Origin: Planctomycetota bacterium
GTDB taxonomy: Bacteria > Planctomycetota > Planctomycetia > Pirellulales > Lacipirellulaceae
DNA length: 20,811 bases
Assembly: GCA_013151315.1 (NCBI GenBank)
Contig: JAADIN010000064.1
Location: 1-20,811, forward strand
Direction: 5' to 3'
Notes under the pieces: model-generated
Told to the model about the DNA's origin: nothing
Database searches by the model: none
Seen by the model: only the letters and a program-made list of their open reading frames with translations
Shown: piece by piece, positions 1-7,312 of the stretch
Layout of the letters: every line of letters begins with the position of its first letter
How positions within the stretch are numbered: position 1 is the first letter of the stretch
Translations under genes and position numbers: made by a program

Positions 1-2
1 TC

Positions 3-731
3 GAATCAAACATTCCCGTCGCAAGTGCCTCGGGAGTCCTCGCCCGCCAAGTCGCCGACCACACCCTGGCCCTGCTTGCCGGCATGTTGCGCGACCTACC
101 CACCTTCTTTCGCGCCCAACAAAAACGAGAATTTATCCGCCGACCCACGCGCGACCTGCATGGCGCGCGCATCGGCATTGTCGGCCTAGGCGGCAACGGC
201 CACCGCCTAGCGCGCGTACTCAAGGCGTTTGAAACCACGATCCTCGCCACCGATTGGTACCCCGACGAGAAACCCGACTACGTCGACGAACTTCTCCCCG
301 CCGACGCACTCGACAAAATGCTGCCCCGAGTCGACGTGCTAATTCTCGCCGCTCCGCTCAACCAGCACACCCGAGGAATGATCGACGCCCGTCGCTTGCA
401 ACTCTTGCCGCCCGAAGCCGTGCTAATCAACGTCGCCCGCGGCCCGCTGGTCGTCGAAAGCGACCTCATAAAAGTCCTCCAGTCGGGCCACCTTTGGGGA
501 GCGGGCCTCGATGTCACCGAAGAAGAGCCGCTAGCACCAGAGAGTCCCTTATGGGAACTGCCCAACGTGATTATCACCCCCCATGTGGCCGGCCAACGGG
601 CCAGCCGCATCGACGACATGACCAAGCTATTCTGCGAAAACTTGCGGTTATTCCAAAAACAAAAATCGCTCATCAACCGCGTCGACAAACGCCTAGGATT
701 CCCCGAGCCGAGTGCAATGCGCAATTTGTGA
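3..731 (+). CDS. D-2-hydroxyacid dehydrogenase, NAD-binding (5' truncated by window)
   Basis: The reading frame is open from base 3, so the gene begins upstream of the window; the internal ATG at 84 is not the start. It belongs to the NAD(P)-dependent D-isomer 2-hydroxyacid dehydrogenases (phosphoglycerate, glycerate or hydroxypyruvate type), which reduce 2-keto acids reversibly in the cytoplasm. The visible part holds the Rossmann dinucleotide loop GLGGNG, the catalytic Arg in NVARGPLV, the Glu in the TEEEPL stretch and the catalytic His in ITPHVAGQ. The full Arg-Glu-His triad is therefore present and the enzyme is probably active. Only about 242 residues are visible, against a family length of roughly 310-340, so the N-terminal part of the substrate domain is missing. 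Substrate cannot be assigned. It ends with TGA just before a perfect palindrome and has no clear partner gene in the window. Confidence 0.9.
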   Translation, partial: ESNIPVASASGVLARQVADHTLALLAGMLRDLPTFFRAQQKREFIRRPTRDLHGARIGIVGLGGNGHRLARVLKAFETTILATDWYPDEKPDYVDELLPADALDKMLPRVDVLILAAPLNQHTRGMIDARRLQLLPPEAVLINVARGPLVVESDLIKVLQSGHLWGAGLDVTEEEPLAPESPLWELPNVIITPHVAGQRASRIDDMTKLFCENLRLFQKQKSLINRVDKRLGFPEPSAMRNL

Positions 732-742
732 AATTTGGCAAA

Positions 743-766
743 GCCGCGGGATTGCAATCCCGCGGC
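743..766. repeat. 24-bp perfect palindrome, possible terminator after the dehydrogenase
   Basis: A 12-base arm (GCCGCGGGATTG) is followed immediately by its exact reverse complement, giving a loopless 24-bp palindrome 12 bases after the dehydrogenase stop codon. As RNA it would fold into a strong GC-rich hairpin. Only a short pyrimidine tail follows, with no T-run, so it is a weak Rho-independent terminator candidate. It could equally be a dispersed palindromic repeat of the kind seen in other spacers of this window. Confidence 0.55.
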
Positions 767-780
767 CTTCTCGCCACAAA

Positions 781-796
781 TCGCTTGCGGTTTCGC
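781..796 (+). repeat. 16-bp word TCGCTTGCGGTTTCGC, copy 1 (spacer)
   Basis: The exact 16-mer occurs here in the spacer after the dehydrogenase, and again at 7760-7775 and 19974-19989. All three copies are on the plus strand. This copy also shares the next three bases (CGA) with the third copy. Confidence 0.7.
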
Positions 797-925
797 CGAA
801 TCCCCCAACAATTCGAGTTGGCCTCTCCTTAGCTGGGCGGGTATAATCTGCCGGTACACTCGCAAGACGCCCAGCCCCCCACCCCACGCACCCACCTCCT
901 GGCCTCGCACCCGCTTCAGGCAACC

Positions 926-2051
926 ATGGACCCCTCGCTGAATCCCTCGACGACTATTCTGCATGGAACGCGGACGATCACACTCGACGGCGAGCAGGCC
1001 CCACGCTGCCCGAACGATCTGCTCGAGCGATACGACGCCCTACAGAAAAATCAGTACATAGGCTGGACCGAGCATCTGCGTTTTCGTCGTCTGCTGGGTA
1101 CCGGAGGCCAAGGAGTCGTCTTCTTGAGCGACCGCCGCGGGAGCGACGGTTTTACGTTGCCTGTGGCGCTGAAGGTGTTTTCTCCCGCTCGTTTTGCCAG
1201 CCATCAAAGCTACGATCAAGCGATGGAGCGGATCGCTCAGGTGGCCAGTTGCGTTGCAAAAATTCAGCATGACAACCTCCTTGATGTGCAGAATTTTACC
1301 GAGCGCCGAGCGCCATCGCATTCGCATCATGGAAATGGAATGGGTCGATGGCTTTGATCTCGAACAATTGCTGGCCCCAGCGATGCTTGCCCGTGTCGAG
1401 CAACGCGTCAGCCAACGGCATTGGAAACATATCAACGAAGTGATTGTCACGGCGGGGCCCGTTCGTTCGCGCCTGCAACCGGGCATCGCGGTCGCGATTG
1501 TCCGCCAGTGTATGTCGGCGCTGGCCGCTTTGCATCGCGAGGAGATTGTTCACGGCGACATCAAGCCCTCAAACATCATGGTCAAACGGACCGGCAACCC
1601 GAAAATTGTGGATATCGGTTCGGCACTCGACCTCAACAACATGCCTGAGCAGCGTACCTGTACGCCCCGATATGCAGCCCCAGAAATGCTCGAGCGAAGC
1701 GAATTTACCCCGCAATCGGATTTGACCAGCTTGGGCTATGTTCTCATTGAAATGCTTGCCGGCCAGCCGCTCTTCGCCGGGCTCAAGAGTTTGGGAGAGC
1801 TGCTAGAAGCCAAGTGGACGTTGTCGCAGCGATTGGATCAAATTTTGCCTGAGGATGTGGCCGACAGCGATTTGCTGATGAATATCTGCCGACGGCTCAT
1901 TGCTCCCGACCCGAGGGTCCGTTACGAAAGCGCTGAAGAAGCAAACACCAGTGCTGGCGGGTTTGCCGATTTCCAGCGATCTCTCGTCTTCGGCGATTTA
2001 GCCAGCGAATACGATAACGACCTGCGCGTCTGGCTCGAAGAGCTCGATTGA
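926..2051 (+). CDS. Serine/threonine protein kinase, frame broken by a 7-bp tandem duplication
   Basis: Two overlapping frames together encode one Hanks-type kinase of about 372 residues. The first frame (926 to about 1307) carries the Gly-rich loop GTGGQG (residues 58-63) and the ATP-binding Lys in VALKVF (K83). The second frame (about 1308 to 2051) carries the catalytic-loop motif HGDIKPSN, a DIG in place of the usual DFG (KIVDIGSA), and the APE motif (YAAPEM). The break lies where GAGCGCC occurs twice in tandem (1301-1307 and 1308-1314). Removing one copy joins the frames smoothly as FTERHRIRIMEMEW. No transmembrane helix or sensor domain is seen, so a soluble kinase is expected if the frame is intact. 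A 30-50 residue pre-kinase stretch is of unknown role. No Shine-Dalgarno site is obvious before the ATG at 926. As sequenced, the product would be truncated and lack the catalytic loop. Confidence 0.85.
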
Positions 2052-2080
2052 GTTGCTGCGAGGCAAGCGAGCCGGCTCGT

Positions 2081-2119
2081 CCCCGAGCCCGGAGCCTCGA
2101 GCCCCGAGCCCGGAGCCTC
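2081..2119. repeat. 21-bp unit in tandem (about 1.9 copies) in the kinase-secreted protein spacer
   Basis: The unit CCCCGAGCCCGGAGCCTCGAG at 2081-2101 is followed directly by 18 of its 21 bases (2102-2119). The unit is rich in GAGCC/GGCTC words and partly self-complementary. It lies between the kinase stop and the next gene's ribosome binding site. It looks like a low-complexity spacer repeat rather than a defined regulatory site. Confidence 0.6.
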
Positions 2120-2216
2120 CCATATTGACGCGGCCCCCCCATCCGTGCCACCCTAGAGGCAGCTTGAGCCAAGCGGATACGCCTGGAAGTGTCGACTGTC
2201 GGAAAGGAAACCACCT

Positions 2217-3341
2217 ATGCACTCTTTACTTCTCACCCTAGCAATCGCCTTGGCCGGACAGGTGACTGCCGGCAGCGGAACTCGCTACGAACCAGCGCAA
2301 GAGATCCCTACCTCGCAGCCCGTGTTGCCGCCGCAGCCCAGGCAATCTCAACCACGTTTGCCTGCCGCCGACTATCGGGCCGATGGCCGCAACCGTGGCC
2401 AGCAACCACTGGCAAGACCGCTTCCGGCAAAGTCGCCTCTGGCAAGCAATGGCCACGTCGCGACCACTGCCCCTGCAACGACAATAAAACCTTCGGAGCT
2501 CATTCGCAGCCTATTAAAACCGCCGACGACCGGCCAACTTGCAGGCTCTCCGCTTTCGCTGGCTGAAGCGGTCGAAGGGGCCAACTCGCGGAGCGAACAA
2601 ACCCGACGTGTTGAAGCCTATTGGGATCTCTCGGAGGCGACGGCAAACTACTACCGGACTCTACGCGAAATGATCGCTCTGCGGACCATGCAGCGAAGCA
2701 TCACCCAGCCGAGCGCCCTATGGGAGCAAACGCGCCAGTCTCTTGACCAGCGTGAGCAGGCGGCTCGTCGTTCTGCCGAAACGGCGCAAGCTCGCATGCA
2801 GCGCATGCTCGGTCGAACGGCCGGCCCGCTGCCGCTCGCAAGCGACCTACCGCATTGCGGAGCGTACGACACGCGCTACGACCAGATATTCAGCGGTCGA
2901 CTCCCCGCGCCAGAAGCGCAGCAGCTCAATAAATTGTTGCCGCTCGCGCATCAGCAGATACGCAACCAAGCTGCCCATGTGCTAGCAGCACACGAGTGGC
3001 GTGAGACGGTAAGCCAACGCCGCGATCCGCAAACCGATGGCCGCGCCTTGCTCAAGGCGCACGAGTTGCTCAGTTTGAGCCGCCAAACATTCATCCAAAG
3101 CCTGCGCAGCTACAACGTAAATATCGCCCGTTATGCCGAGATCGCTTCCCCGGGGCAAATCGGCACAGGACGGCTCGTTGCGATGCTAATCTATACCGAC
3201 GCCAGCCAGGGCTCGGCTTGGAACCGCCGCGGCATTCGTCGTACCAGTGGAGAAGAAGCCATCGATCGAAGGGACTCCGGCCAGCCCCGCACCTTTGCCG
3301 AAGAAGCTGAACATTCGATTCTCACAACACCTCATAACTAG
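2217..3341 (+). CDS. Exported protein of unknown function, alpha-helical, proline-rich N-terminus
   Basis: This 374-residue protein starts at an ATG preceded by a good ribosome site (AAAGGA, 9-10 bases upstream). The first 18 residues (MHSLLLTLAIALAGQVTA) form a signal peptide, so it is exported to the periplasm or envelope. Residues 20-110 are proline/alanine-rich and look disordered. Residues 110-340 are rich in Ala, Arg, Gln and Glu and look alpha-helical. The stretches LSLAEAVEGANSRSEQTRRV and SYNVNIARYAEI recall the coiled helices of TolC-type outer-membrane efflux proteins, but the beta-strand part of TolC is missing. I do not recognise a named family; it resembles planctomycete-specific hypothetical secreted proteins. 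The neighbouring kinase is on the same strand 165 bases upstream, with repeats between them, so co-transcription is uncertain. Confidence 0.75.
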   Translation: MHSLLLTLAIALAGQVTAGSGTRYEPAQEIPTSQPVLPPQPRQSQPRLPAADYRADGRNRGQQPLARPLPAKSPLASNGHVATTAPATTIKPSELIRSLLKPPTTGQLAGSPLSLAEAVEGANSRSEQTRRVEAYWDLSEATANYYRTLREMIALRTMQRSITQPSALWEQTRQSLDQREQAARRSAETAQARMQRMLGRTAGPLPLASDLPHCGAYDTRYDQIFSGRLPAPEAQQLNKLLPLAHQQIRNQAAHVLAAHEWRETVSQRRDPQTDGRALLKAHELLSLSRQTFIQSLRSYNVNIARYAEIASPGQIGTGRLVAMLIYTDASQGSAWNRRGIRRTSGEEAIDRRDSGQPRTFAEEAEHSILTTPHN

Positions 3342-3363
3342 TGCTTTGACACAGCAGAAAATT

Positions 3364-3439
<76 letters not shown>

Positions 3440-3510
3440 AACCCGAAAATTAGACGATGACAAAGCACTCGACGCGGGTTGTCAAATAAACACGCAACTC
3501 ACAACTCCCC

Positions 3511-4571
3511 ATGTCGACCGTTGCCACGAACCCTACTGCAAAGCCGCTTGCCGAGCCGATTTTCATTGGCCCGCTTGAGATCAATCCGCCGATTCTGCAA
3601 GCGCCGATGGCCGGGTTTACAAATTACGCCTTTCGGCAGATCGTCCGCAAGTTTGGCGGAGCCGGCTTGTTGGCGACCGAAATGGCAACGCACGCGGATT
3701 TGTTTGGCTCGACGAACAGCAAGCCGAGCACCCCGATCGGTTGTGGGGCGTTGCCGAAGAACCTCGGCCGCTCGCGGTGCAGATTTGGGACAACGACCCG
3801 GAAACGCTGGCCAAAGTCGGGGCGAGGCTGGCGCACCAATATCGAGTGAGCGTGGTCGACATCAATTTCGGCTGTCCCGTCCGGCAGGTGACCGAAAAAG
3901 CGCACAGCGGATCGTATCTCCTAAAACAACCCGACCGGATGGGGCAAATTATCGAGCAGGTCGTTGCCGCTTGTGCGCCGACACCCGTGACGGCCAAGAT
4001 TCGCCTCGGCTGCACACGCGACAGTATCAATGCGATCGACATCGCTCAAGTGGTCGAAGGTGCCGGAGCAGCAGCTCTGACGGTGCATGGCCGAACCGCC
4101 TCAGAGATGTTTCGCGGCAGCGCCGACTGGGATCAAATCGCAGCAATCAAACCGCATTTACAAAAGATCCCGCTCATCGGCAATGGCGATCTCGACTCGG
4201 CAGAAAAAGTGGCCGAGGCGTTCCGACGTTACGATGTCGACGGCGTAATGATCGCCCGAGCGGCATTAGGAAAACCGTGGCTGTTCGCCCAAGCAGCAGC
4301 AGCCGTTCGAGGCGAAGCCGTGCCCGCCGACCCAACACTCGACGAGCAGCGAGAGCTGTTGCTGCACCATTTTGATTTGGTCTGCAAGCGTTTTGGATCA
4401 AAAAAAGCGTCGGTCCTGATGCGCAAATATGCCTGCTGTTACGCCCAAGGCCGCCGCGGAGCGCGAGAGTTTCGCAAACGCGTAGCAAAGATCGAAACGC
4501 CGGAAGTGTTTTATGCAGTCGTGGAGGAGTTTTTCCCACGGGAGGCAGACGAAGCAGGCGTAAGGAATTAG
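3511..4571 (+). CDS. tRNA-dihydrouridine synthase (Dus), frame broken near base 3687
   Basis: Flavin-dependent Dus enzymes reduce uridine to dihydrouridine in tRNA D-loops, using NADPH and FMN in the cytoplasm. The first frame (3511 to about 3687) has the conserved start of the TIM barrel, APMAGFTNYAFR, then the TEM motif. The second frame (about 3688 to 4571) resumes with ARGFVWLDEQ and EEPRPLAVQIW. It then has the catalytic-cysteine motif INFGCP, the active-site stretch VTEKAHSGSYLL, TVHGRT, and the FMN-phosphate loop GNGD with DGVMIARAALGKPW. One base is missing between about 3684 and 3690; restoring it gives a protein of about 353 residues, the usual Dus length. No Shine-Dalgarno site precedes the ATG. 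The DusA/B/C subtype is not assigned. The break may be a sequencing error or a real mutation. Confidence 0.88.
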
Positions 4572-4699
4572 TCGTTAGGAAAGACGTTTACGTCTCCAGC
4601 AAGATCAAGCTTAACCTTGAGACCGTCGCTATCCCGTTAAAAATCCCCGCCAAATGGAACTACACAGCACTGCCAACGCCTACCTCGCAAATCGCGGAG

Positions 4700-5164
4700 T
4701 TATTTACCGGCTGATCCTAACTGGACTCGCCTTATTTCTTTAAGAATAGCGTTACCGTTGCCACCTAACTCATTCTTTGCCTTACGTAAGACGGACTGTT
4801 CAACCTGTATGCCAAAGTAATGAAACTCCTCTTGCTTGTAGGGTGGTGTTGAGTCGGCCACTCGCCCTTGGCCATCAACGCACCAAGCGTGCCTAGTTTT
4901 GACTGTTTCGTCAACCTTCACGGCGAAGCCCTCCACGTAATAGTACACATCTAGGTTTGAGACGGCGAGTTCATAAGCGTTGAAAAAACACGCTTTTTGA
5001 GTCCCATAGCACTCCGCTGGAAAATTTGACTCGTAGGGTAGCGAGGAGAATTCGTTACCGTATTTTTCCAAAAACTCGAGGTCTGCAGAGGTTTCGTCGT
5101 AGTCGTTGGTATATTGCCCTTCTTCGAGCAGCAACTTAATGTGTTTGAGGGCCAAGTTTTCCAT
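4700..5164 (-). CDS. Hypothetical protein with a Cys-His-Asp pattern (papain/transglutaminase-like fold suspected)
   Basis: A small soluble protein of 154 residues. The ATG at 5164 is preferred because AAGAGA lies 8 bases upstream; an ATG two codons earlier (5170) would sit too close to it. No signal peptide or membrane helix is seen. Three spaced motifs stand out: KACFFNAYELA, then YVEGFAV, then HAWCVD followed by VADST. A Cys at the start of a helix, a His-Ala-Trp and an Asp on the next strand are the order found in papain-like and transglutaminase-like cysteine enzymes. I therefore suspect a small hydrolase of that fold, but I cannot name a family and activity is not shown. It lies in the AT-richer block with the lipoprotein and toxin-antitoxin genes, which suggests acquired DNA. 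Confidence 0.65.
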   Translation of the reverse strand: MENLALKHIKLLLEEGQYTNDYDETSADLEFLEKYGNEFSSLPYESNFPAECYGTQKACFFNAYELAVSNLDVYYYVEGFAVKVDETVKTRHAWCVDGQGRVADSTPPYKQEEFHYFGIQVEQSVLRKAKNELGGNGNAILKEIRRVQLGSAGK

Positions 5165-5262
5165 TGTCATATTCTCTTAGAAACTATCTGGAAACTCCAG
5201 TCCGGCGCTTTCGAGGTTTTCGACTGTTAGCACCGGCTGCTGTATCGCTATTTCCATAGAGC

Positions 5263-5380
5263 GTAGGGTGCATGGTCGTCACCAAATCTGGTGCGTTACA
5301 TGGGAGTAATGCGTTAACACCCCTTCGACCTTGAAACTACGAATCGAACGCACCGTTTTTCAACATAAACGCACCCTATC
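5263..5380. repeat. About 118-bp spacer element bounded by TAGGGTGC / GCACCCTA
   Basis: The gene-free stretch between two minus-strand genes begins with TAGGGTGC (5264-5271) and ends with its exact inverse GCACCCTA (5371-5378). Inside are further related words: GGTGCGTTA near 5291, a GCGTTAACACC stretch near 5312, and GAACGCACC near 5346. The layout is that of a small non-autonomous, MITE-like element with repeated GGTGCGTT words. There is no transposase and no clear target-site duplication. Confidence 0.45.
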
Positions 5381-5388
5381 TTCCTTGT

Positions 5389-5949
5389 TTATTCATTCAA
5401 CCTGAAGCTACTCTTTGACGGGTCGTTCAATGTCCAATTTCCCTCATTATACCAAACCGGTATCCATTTGCCCCACACCCGTTTCTTGAGGGGCCCCGGA
5501 AGTCCTTTCGCTGACGCTTCAATCACCATTTCATGGCGAAACTTAGCGGTGTCCCAACCATCGTTGTACTCGACGTTAACTTCAGCATCTTCCGGAATCC
5601 AAGTGACATTCGTAATCTGAAGGTTCGTTCTGGCTGAAGAAACAATGCCATTACCTAACAAGGCTTCGTTTCTTCGAGCATAGTCTTCTCCAGGCTCTCC
5701 GCGATAGGCGACTGTTTGTGTTTGCGGGCCCTTCTTTTTCATATAGTTGACATAACGCTTAACCGATGCATAAAGTTGTTCCTTTTTGTTTGGGGCTGGC
5801 CTTTGAGTTTCCTTCTGTGCTTGCTTCTGCTCCGTTGTCTTCACCCTAGATTGTGTTGTTGCATCTGTGTTTTCGGTAGTAATCTCTTTCGAACACCCGT
5901 GGAGTAAGCATAAAAGTGCAATGGTAGGAACATGCAATTTCCTTGTCAT
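5389..5949 (-). CDS. Putative lipoprotein of unknown function
   Basis: The start at 5949 is chosen because GAGGA lies about 7 bases upstream and translation from it opens with a lipoprotein signal: MTRKLHVPTIALLCLLHGCS, with the lipobox Cys in LHGC near residue 19. An in-frame ATG 14 codons earlier would place charged residues before the signal and is less likely. The mature protein (about 168 residues) starts with a Thr/Gln/Lys-rich linker, then has a globular part with many aromatic residues (WIPEDAEVNVEYNDGWD, VWGKWIPVWYNEGNW). The C-terminal part looks beta-rich. I recognise no family. It should be anchored to the outer or inner membrane facing the periplasm. It is AT-rich compared with the flanking housekeeping genes. 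Confidence 0.7.
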   Translation of the reverse strand: MTRKLHVPTIALLCLLHGCSKEITTENTDATTQSRVKTTEQKQAQKETQRPAPNKKEQLYASVKRYVNYMKKKGPQTQTVAYRGEPGEDYARRNEALLGNGIVSSARTNLQITNVTWIPEDAEVNVEYNDGWDTAKFRHEMVIEASAKGLPGPLKKRVWGKWIPVWYNEGNWTLNDPSKSSFRLNE

Positions 5950-6124
5950 AATCAATTCCTCGCAGTATGTAGGGCAAGAACTGTAAAGCACGGGAAAAAC
6001 AGGGGGAAAGGTGTCAAGTATCCTCTGTCTCGTTTTTCTGTTTCACACAAAAGTCATGGAAAACCAATGGAACCCCTGCCGAGAAGTTTTGGCACTTCAC
6101 CGCACGAACGCTCTCATGGGGCCA

Positions 6125-6442
6125 TTACCCAGCCGAGCGAACTTCCAAGTGTACCCCTTCGTGTTTTTGCAGCGAGGCAATCAACGCACTGAGATTTTGG
6201 GCACGCGGGTTTCCTTCCGCCCCTAACATACGCATCAGACTTTTAGGATTTTTGCCTACCACTTTGCCCAACTCTTGAAAACCAATCGTTGCATTGACGT
6301 AGGAGCGTAACAGCCCCTTGGCAACGTCCGGCTCGCCGTTAAGAAAACATTCTGCGGCTTCGGCCAACATTGCGGAACGAAAATCGGGGTCATTTTGTGC
6401 CCGCTCTTTCACGCTCTCGCTAAATGGTCTTGTGTGTCCCAT
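6125..6442 (-). CDS. Antitoxin of a HigBA-like toxin-antitoxin pair
   Basis: This 105-residue protein is encoded 3 bases downstream of the toxin gene. Its ribosome site (AAGGA) lies inside the end of the toxin gene. The region from about residue 45 to 95 (YVNATIGFQELGKVVGKNPKSLMRML, then NPRAQNLSALIASL) has the pattern of the helix-turn-helix in the COG3636-type addiction-module antitoxins. These bind the toxin and repress their own promoter. The toxin-first gene order is typical of higBA-type modules and unlike most relBE modules. Autoregulation is therefore expected, though I cannot pick out an operator. The N-terminal 40 residues are charged and may contact the toxin. Confidence 0.8.
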   Translation of the reverse strand: MGHTRPFSESVKERAQNDPDFRSAMLAEAAECFLNGEPDVAKGLLRSYVNATIGFQELGKVVGKNPKSLMRMLGAEGNPRAQNLSALIASLQKHEGVHLEVRSAG

Positions 6443-6445
6443 GGG

Positions 6446-6784
6446 TTATTTCCTTCTCTTGTTTCTTTTGTATTCTGCCCAAGCTAGTTTTGCAGCTTCA
6501 ATATCCTTTTGCTGGCGTCGTTTCGTACCACCGCCAAGCAAGATCACGAGTTTGCCTCCGTCCCTACCGAAGTAAAGGCGGTATCCGGGGCCAAAATCAA
6601 TGCGCCTTTCGCTGACACCCTCGCCGACCGATTTCGCGTCCCCGAAATTGCCCAACTTCATCCGTTCAATCACAGCGGCAACTTTGGTAAACACAGAAAT
6701 ATCGAGTTTTTTGATCCATTCAGCGACAGCGTTTTTGCCCGCGTCGTTTACATACTCGATCACTTCGATTATTTCATCGGCCAT
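6446..6784 (-). CDS. RelE/ParE-superfamily toxin (HigB / COG3657 'killer protein' type)
   Basis: This 112-residue basic protein is the first gene of the two-gene operon. Its C-terminal half carries the family's typical string: RRIDFGPGYRLYF, then KLVILLGGGTKRRQQKDIEAA. It ends in a Lys/Arg-rich tail. Family members are mRNA interferases or related toxins that act on ribosome-bound mRNA; the conserved basic and Tyr residues of the GPGYR and KRRQQKDI motifs are present, so it may be active. No frame damage is seen. The antitoxin follows after 3 bases, and the pair is transcribed away from the cation antiporter. No Shine-Dalgarno site is obvious before the ATG. Confidence 0.85.
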   Translation of the reverse strand: MADEIIEVIEYVNDAGKNAVAEWIKKLDISVFTKVAAVIERMKLGNFGDAKSVGEGVSERRIDFGPGYRLYFGRDGGKLVILLGGGTKRRQQKDIEAAKLAWAEYKRNKRRK

Positions 6785-6958
6785 CTAAGGGTAACCTATG
6801 CGTTACTCGAAGTCAAGGAATTTATTCGCTATTGCCCCGCCTAAGTTTTGTTCATGGATTTTAAGCTGCTGACGACGCTCGTCAATCATGGGCCACGAGC
6901 AACTCAAACGGAGCCGGTCTAATATCGGCAATTGAATTCCTGTAAAAATTCCTTTTTC

Positions 6959-6988
6959 ATCTGCGTTTATCCGTGTTTATCTGTGGCT
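6959..6988. repeat. Three tandem degenerate 10-mers (ATCYGYGKYT type), copy A
   Basis: Three adjoining 10-base units read ATCTGCGTTT, ATCCGTGTTT and ATCTGTGGCT. The same kind of triplet returns at 7283-7312. The 10-base period is close to one DNA helical turn. Confidence 0.65.
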
Positions 6989-7124
6989 TTTCCTTTTTTT
7001 CAGCGCCGTGAACGGTTACGTTTTCTCTCTGCGAACTTCCGCAACCTCTGCGTTTCAAAAGAGAGCAGCGGCCAAGAAGAACACTCGCAATCTCTTCCCC
7101 AATAAGCGACAATCACCGCAGCAG

Positions 7125-7190
7125 AGAGTAGCACGCCTCTCCGAGTCGTGTTTGTAGATAACAACACGACTCGGAGAGGCGTGCTACTCT
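7125..7190. repeat. 28-bp perfect inverted repeat with 10-base loop
   Basis: Bases 7125-7152 and 7163-7190 are exact reverse complements of each other, separated by 10 bases. The arms include CACGCCTCTCCGAGTCGTG. No T-run follows on either side, so it is not a standard Rho-independent terminator. It is unrelated in sequence to the nested palindrome at 3365-3439, so it represents a second palindrome family. Confidence 0.85.
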
Positions 7191-7282
7191 TCGTGCCAAT
7201 CCCCGGCTACCCGGCGATATTTTGGCCCAAGGCAAAATTTACCAAATCCAGAATTCACCAAAACTTCGGATCTCTCCAAAAA

Positions 7283-7312
7283 ATCCGTGTTCATCTGTGT
7301 CCATCCGTGGCT
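7283..7312. repeat. Three tandem degenerate 10-mers, copy B
   Basis: Units ATCCGTGTTC, ATCTGTGTCC and ATCCGTGGCT lie end to end. The last unit differs from the last unit of copy A (6979-6988) at one base. The two copies lie about 320 bases apart, on either side of the 28-bp inverted repeat. Confidence 0.65.

Noticed and set aside
1301..1314. Programmed ribosomal frameshift in the kinase gene
   Set aside because: There is no slippery heptamer with a downstream pseudoknot; the 7-bp tandem duplication is a simpler explanation.
3479..4375. 298-codon plus-strand frame over the dihydrouridine synthase
   Set aside because: Its product is an Arg/Ser-rich string without domains; the Dus motifs lie in the other two frames, so this is a shadow frame.
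4582..4595. AGACG-TTTA-CGTCT hairpin after the dihydrouridine synthase as terminator
   Set aside because: The stem is only 5 pairs and no T-run follows, so it is too weak to call.
6959..7312. CRISPR-like array
   Set aside because: Repeat units are only 10 bases, degenerate and without spacers of constant length; no cas genes are near.
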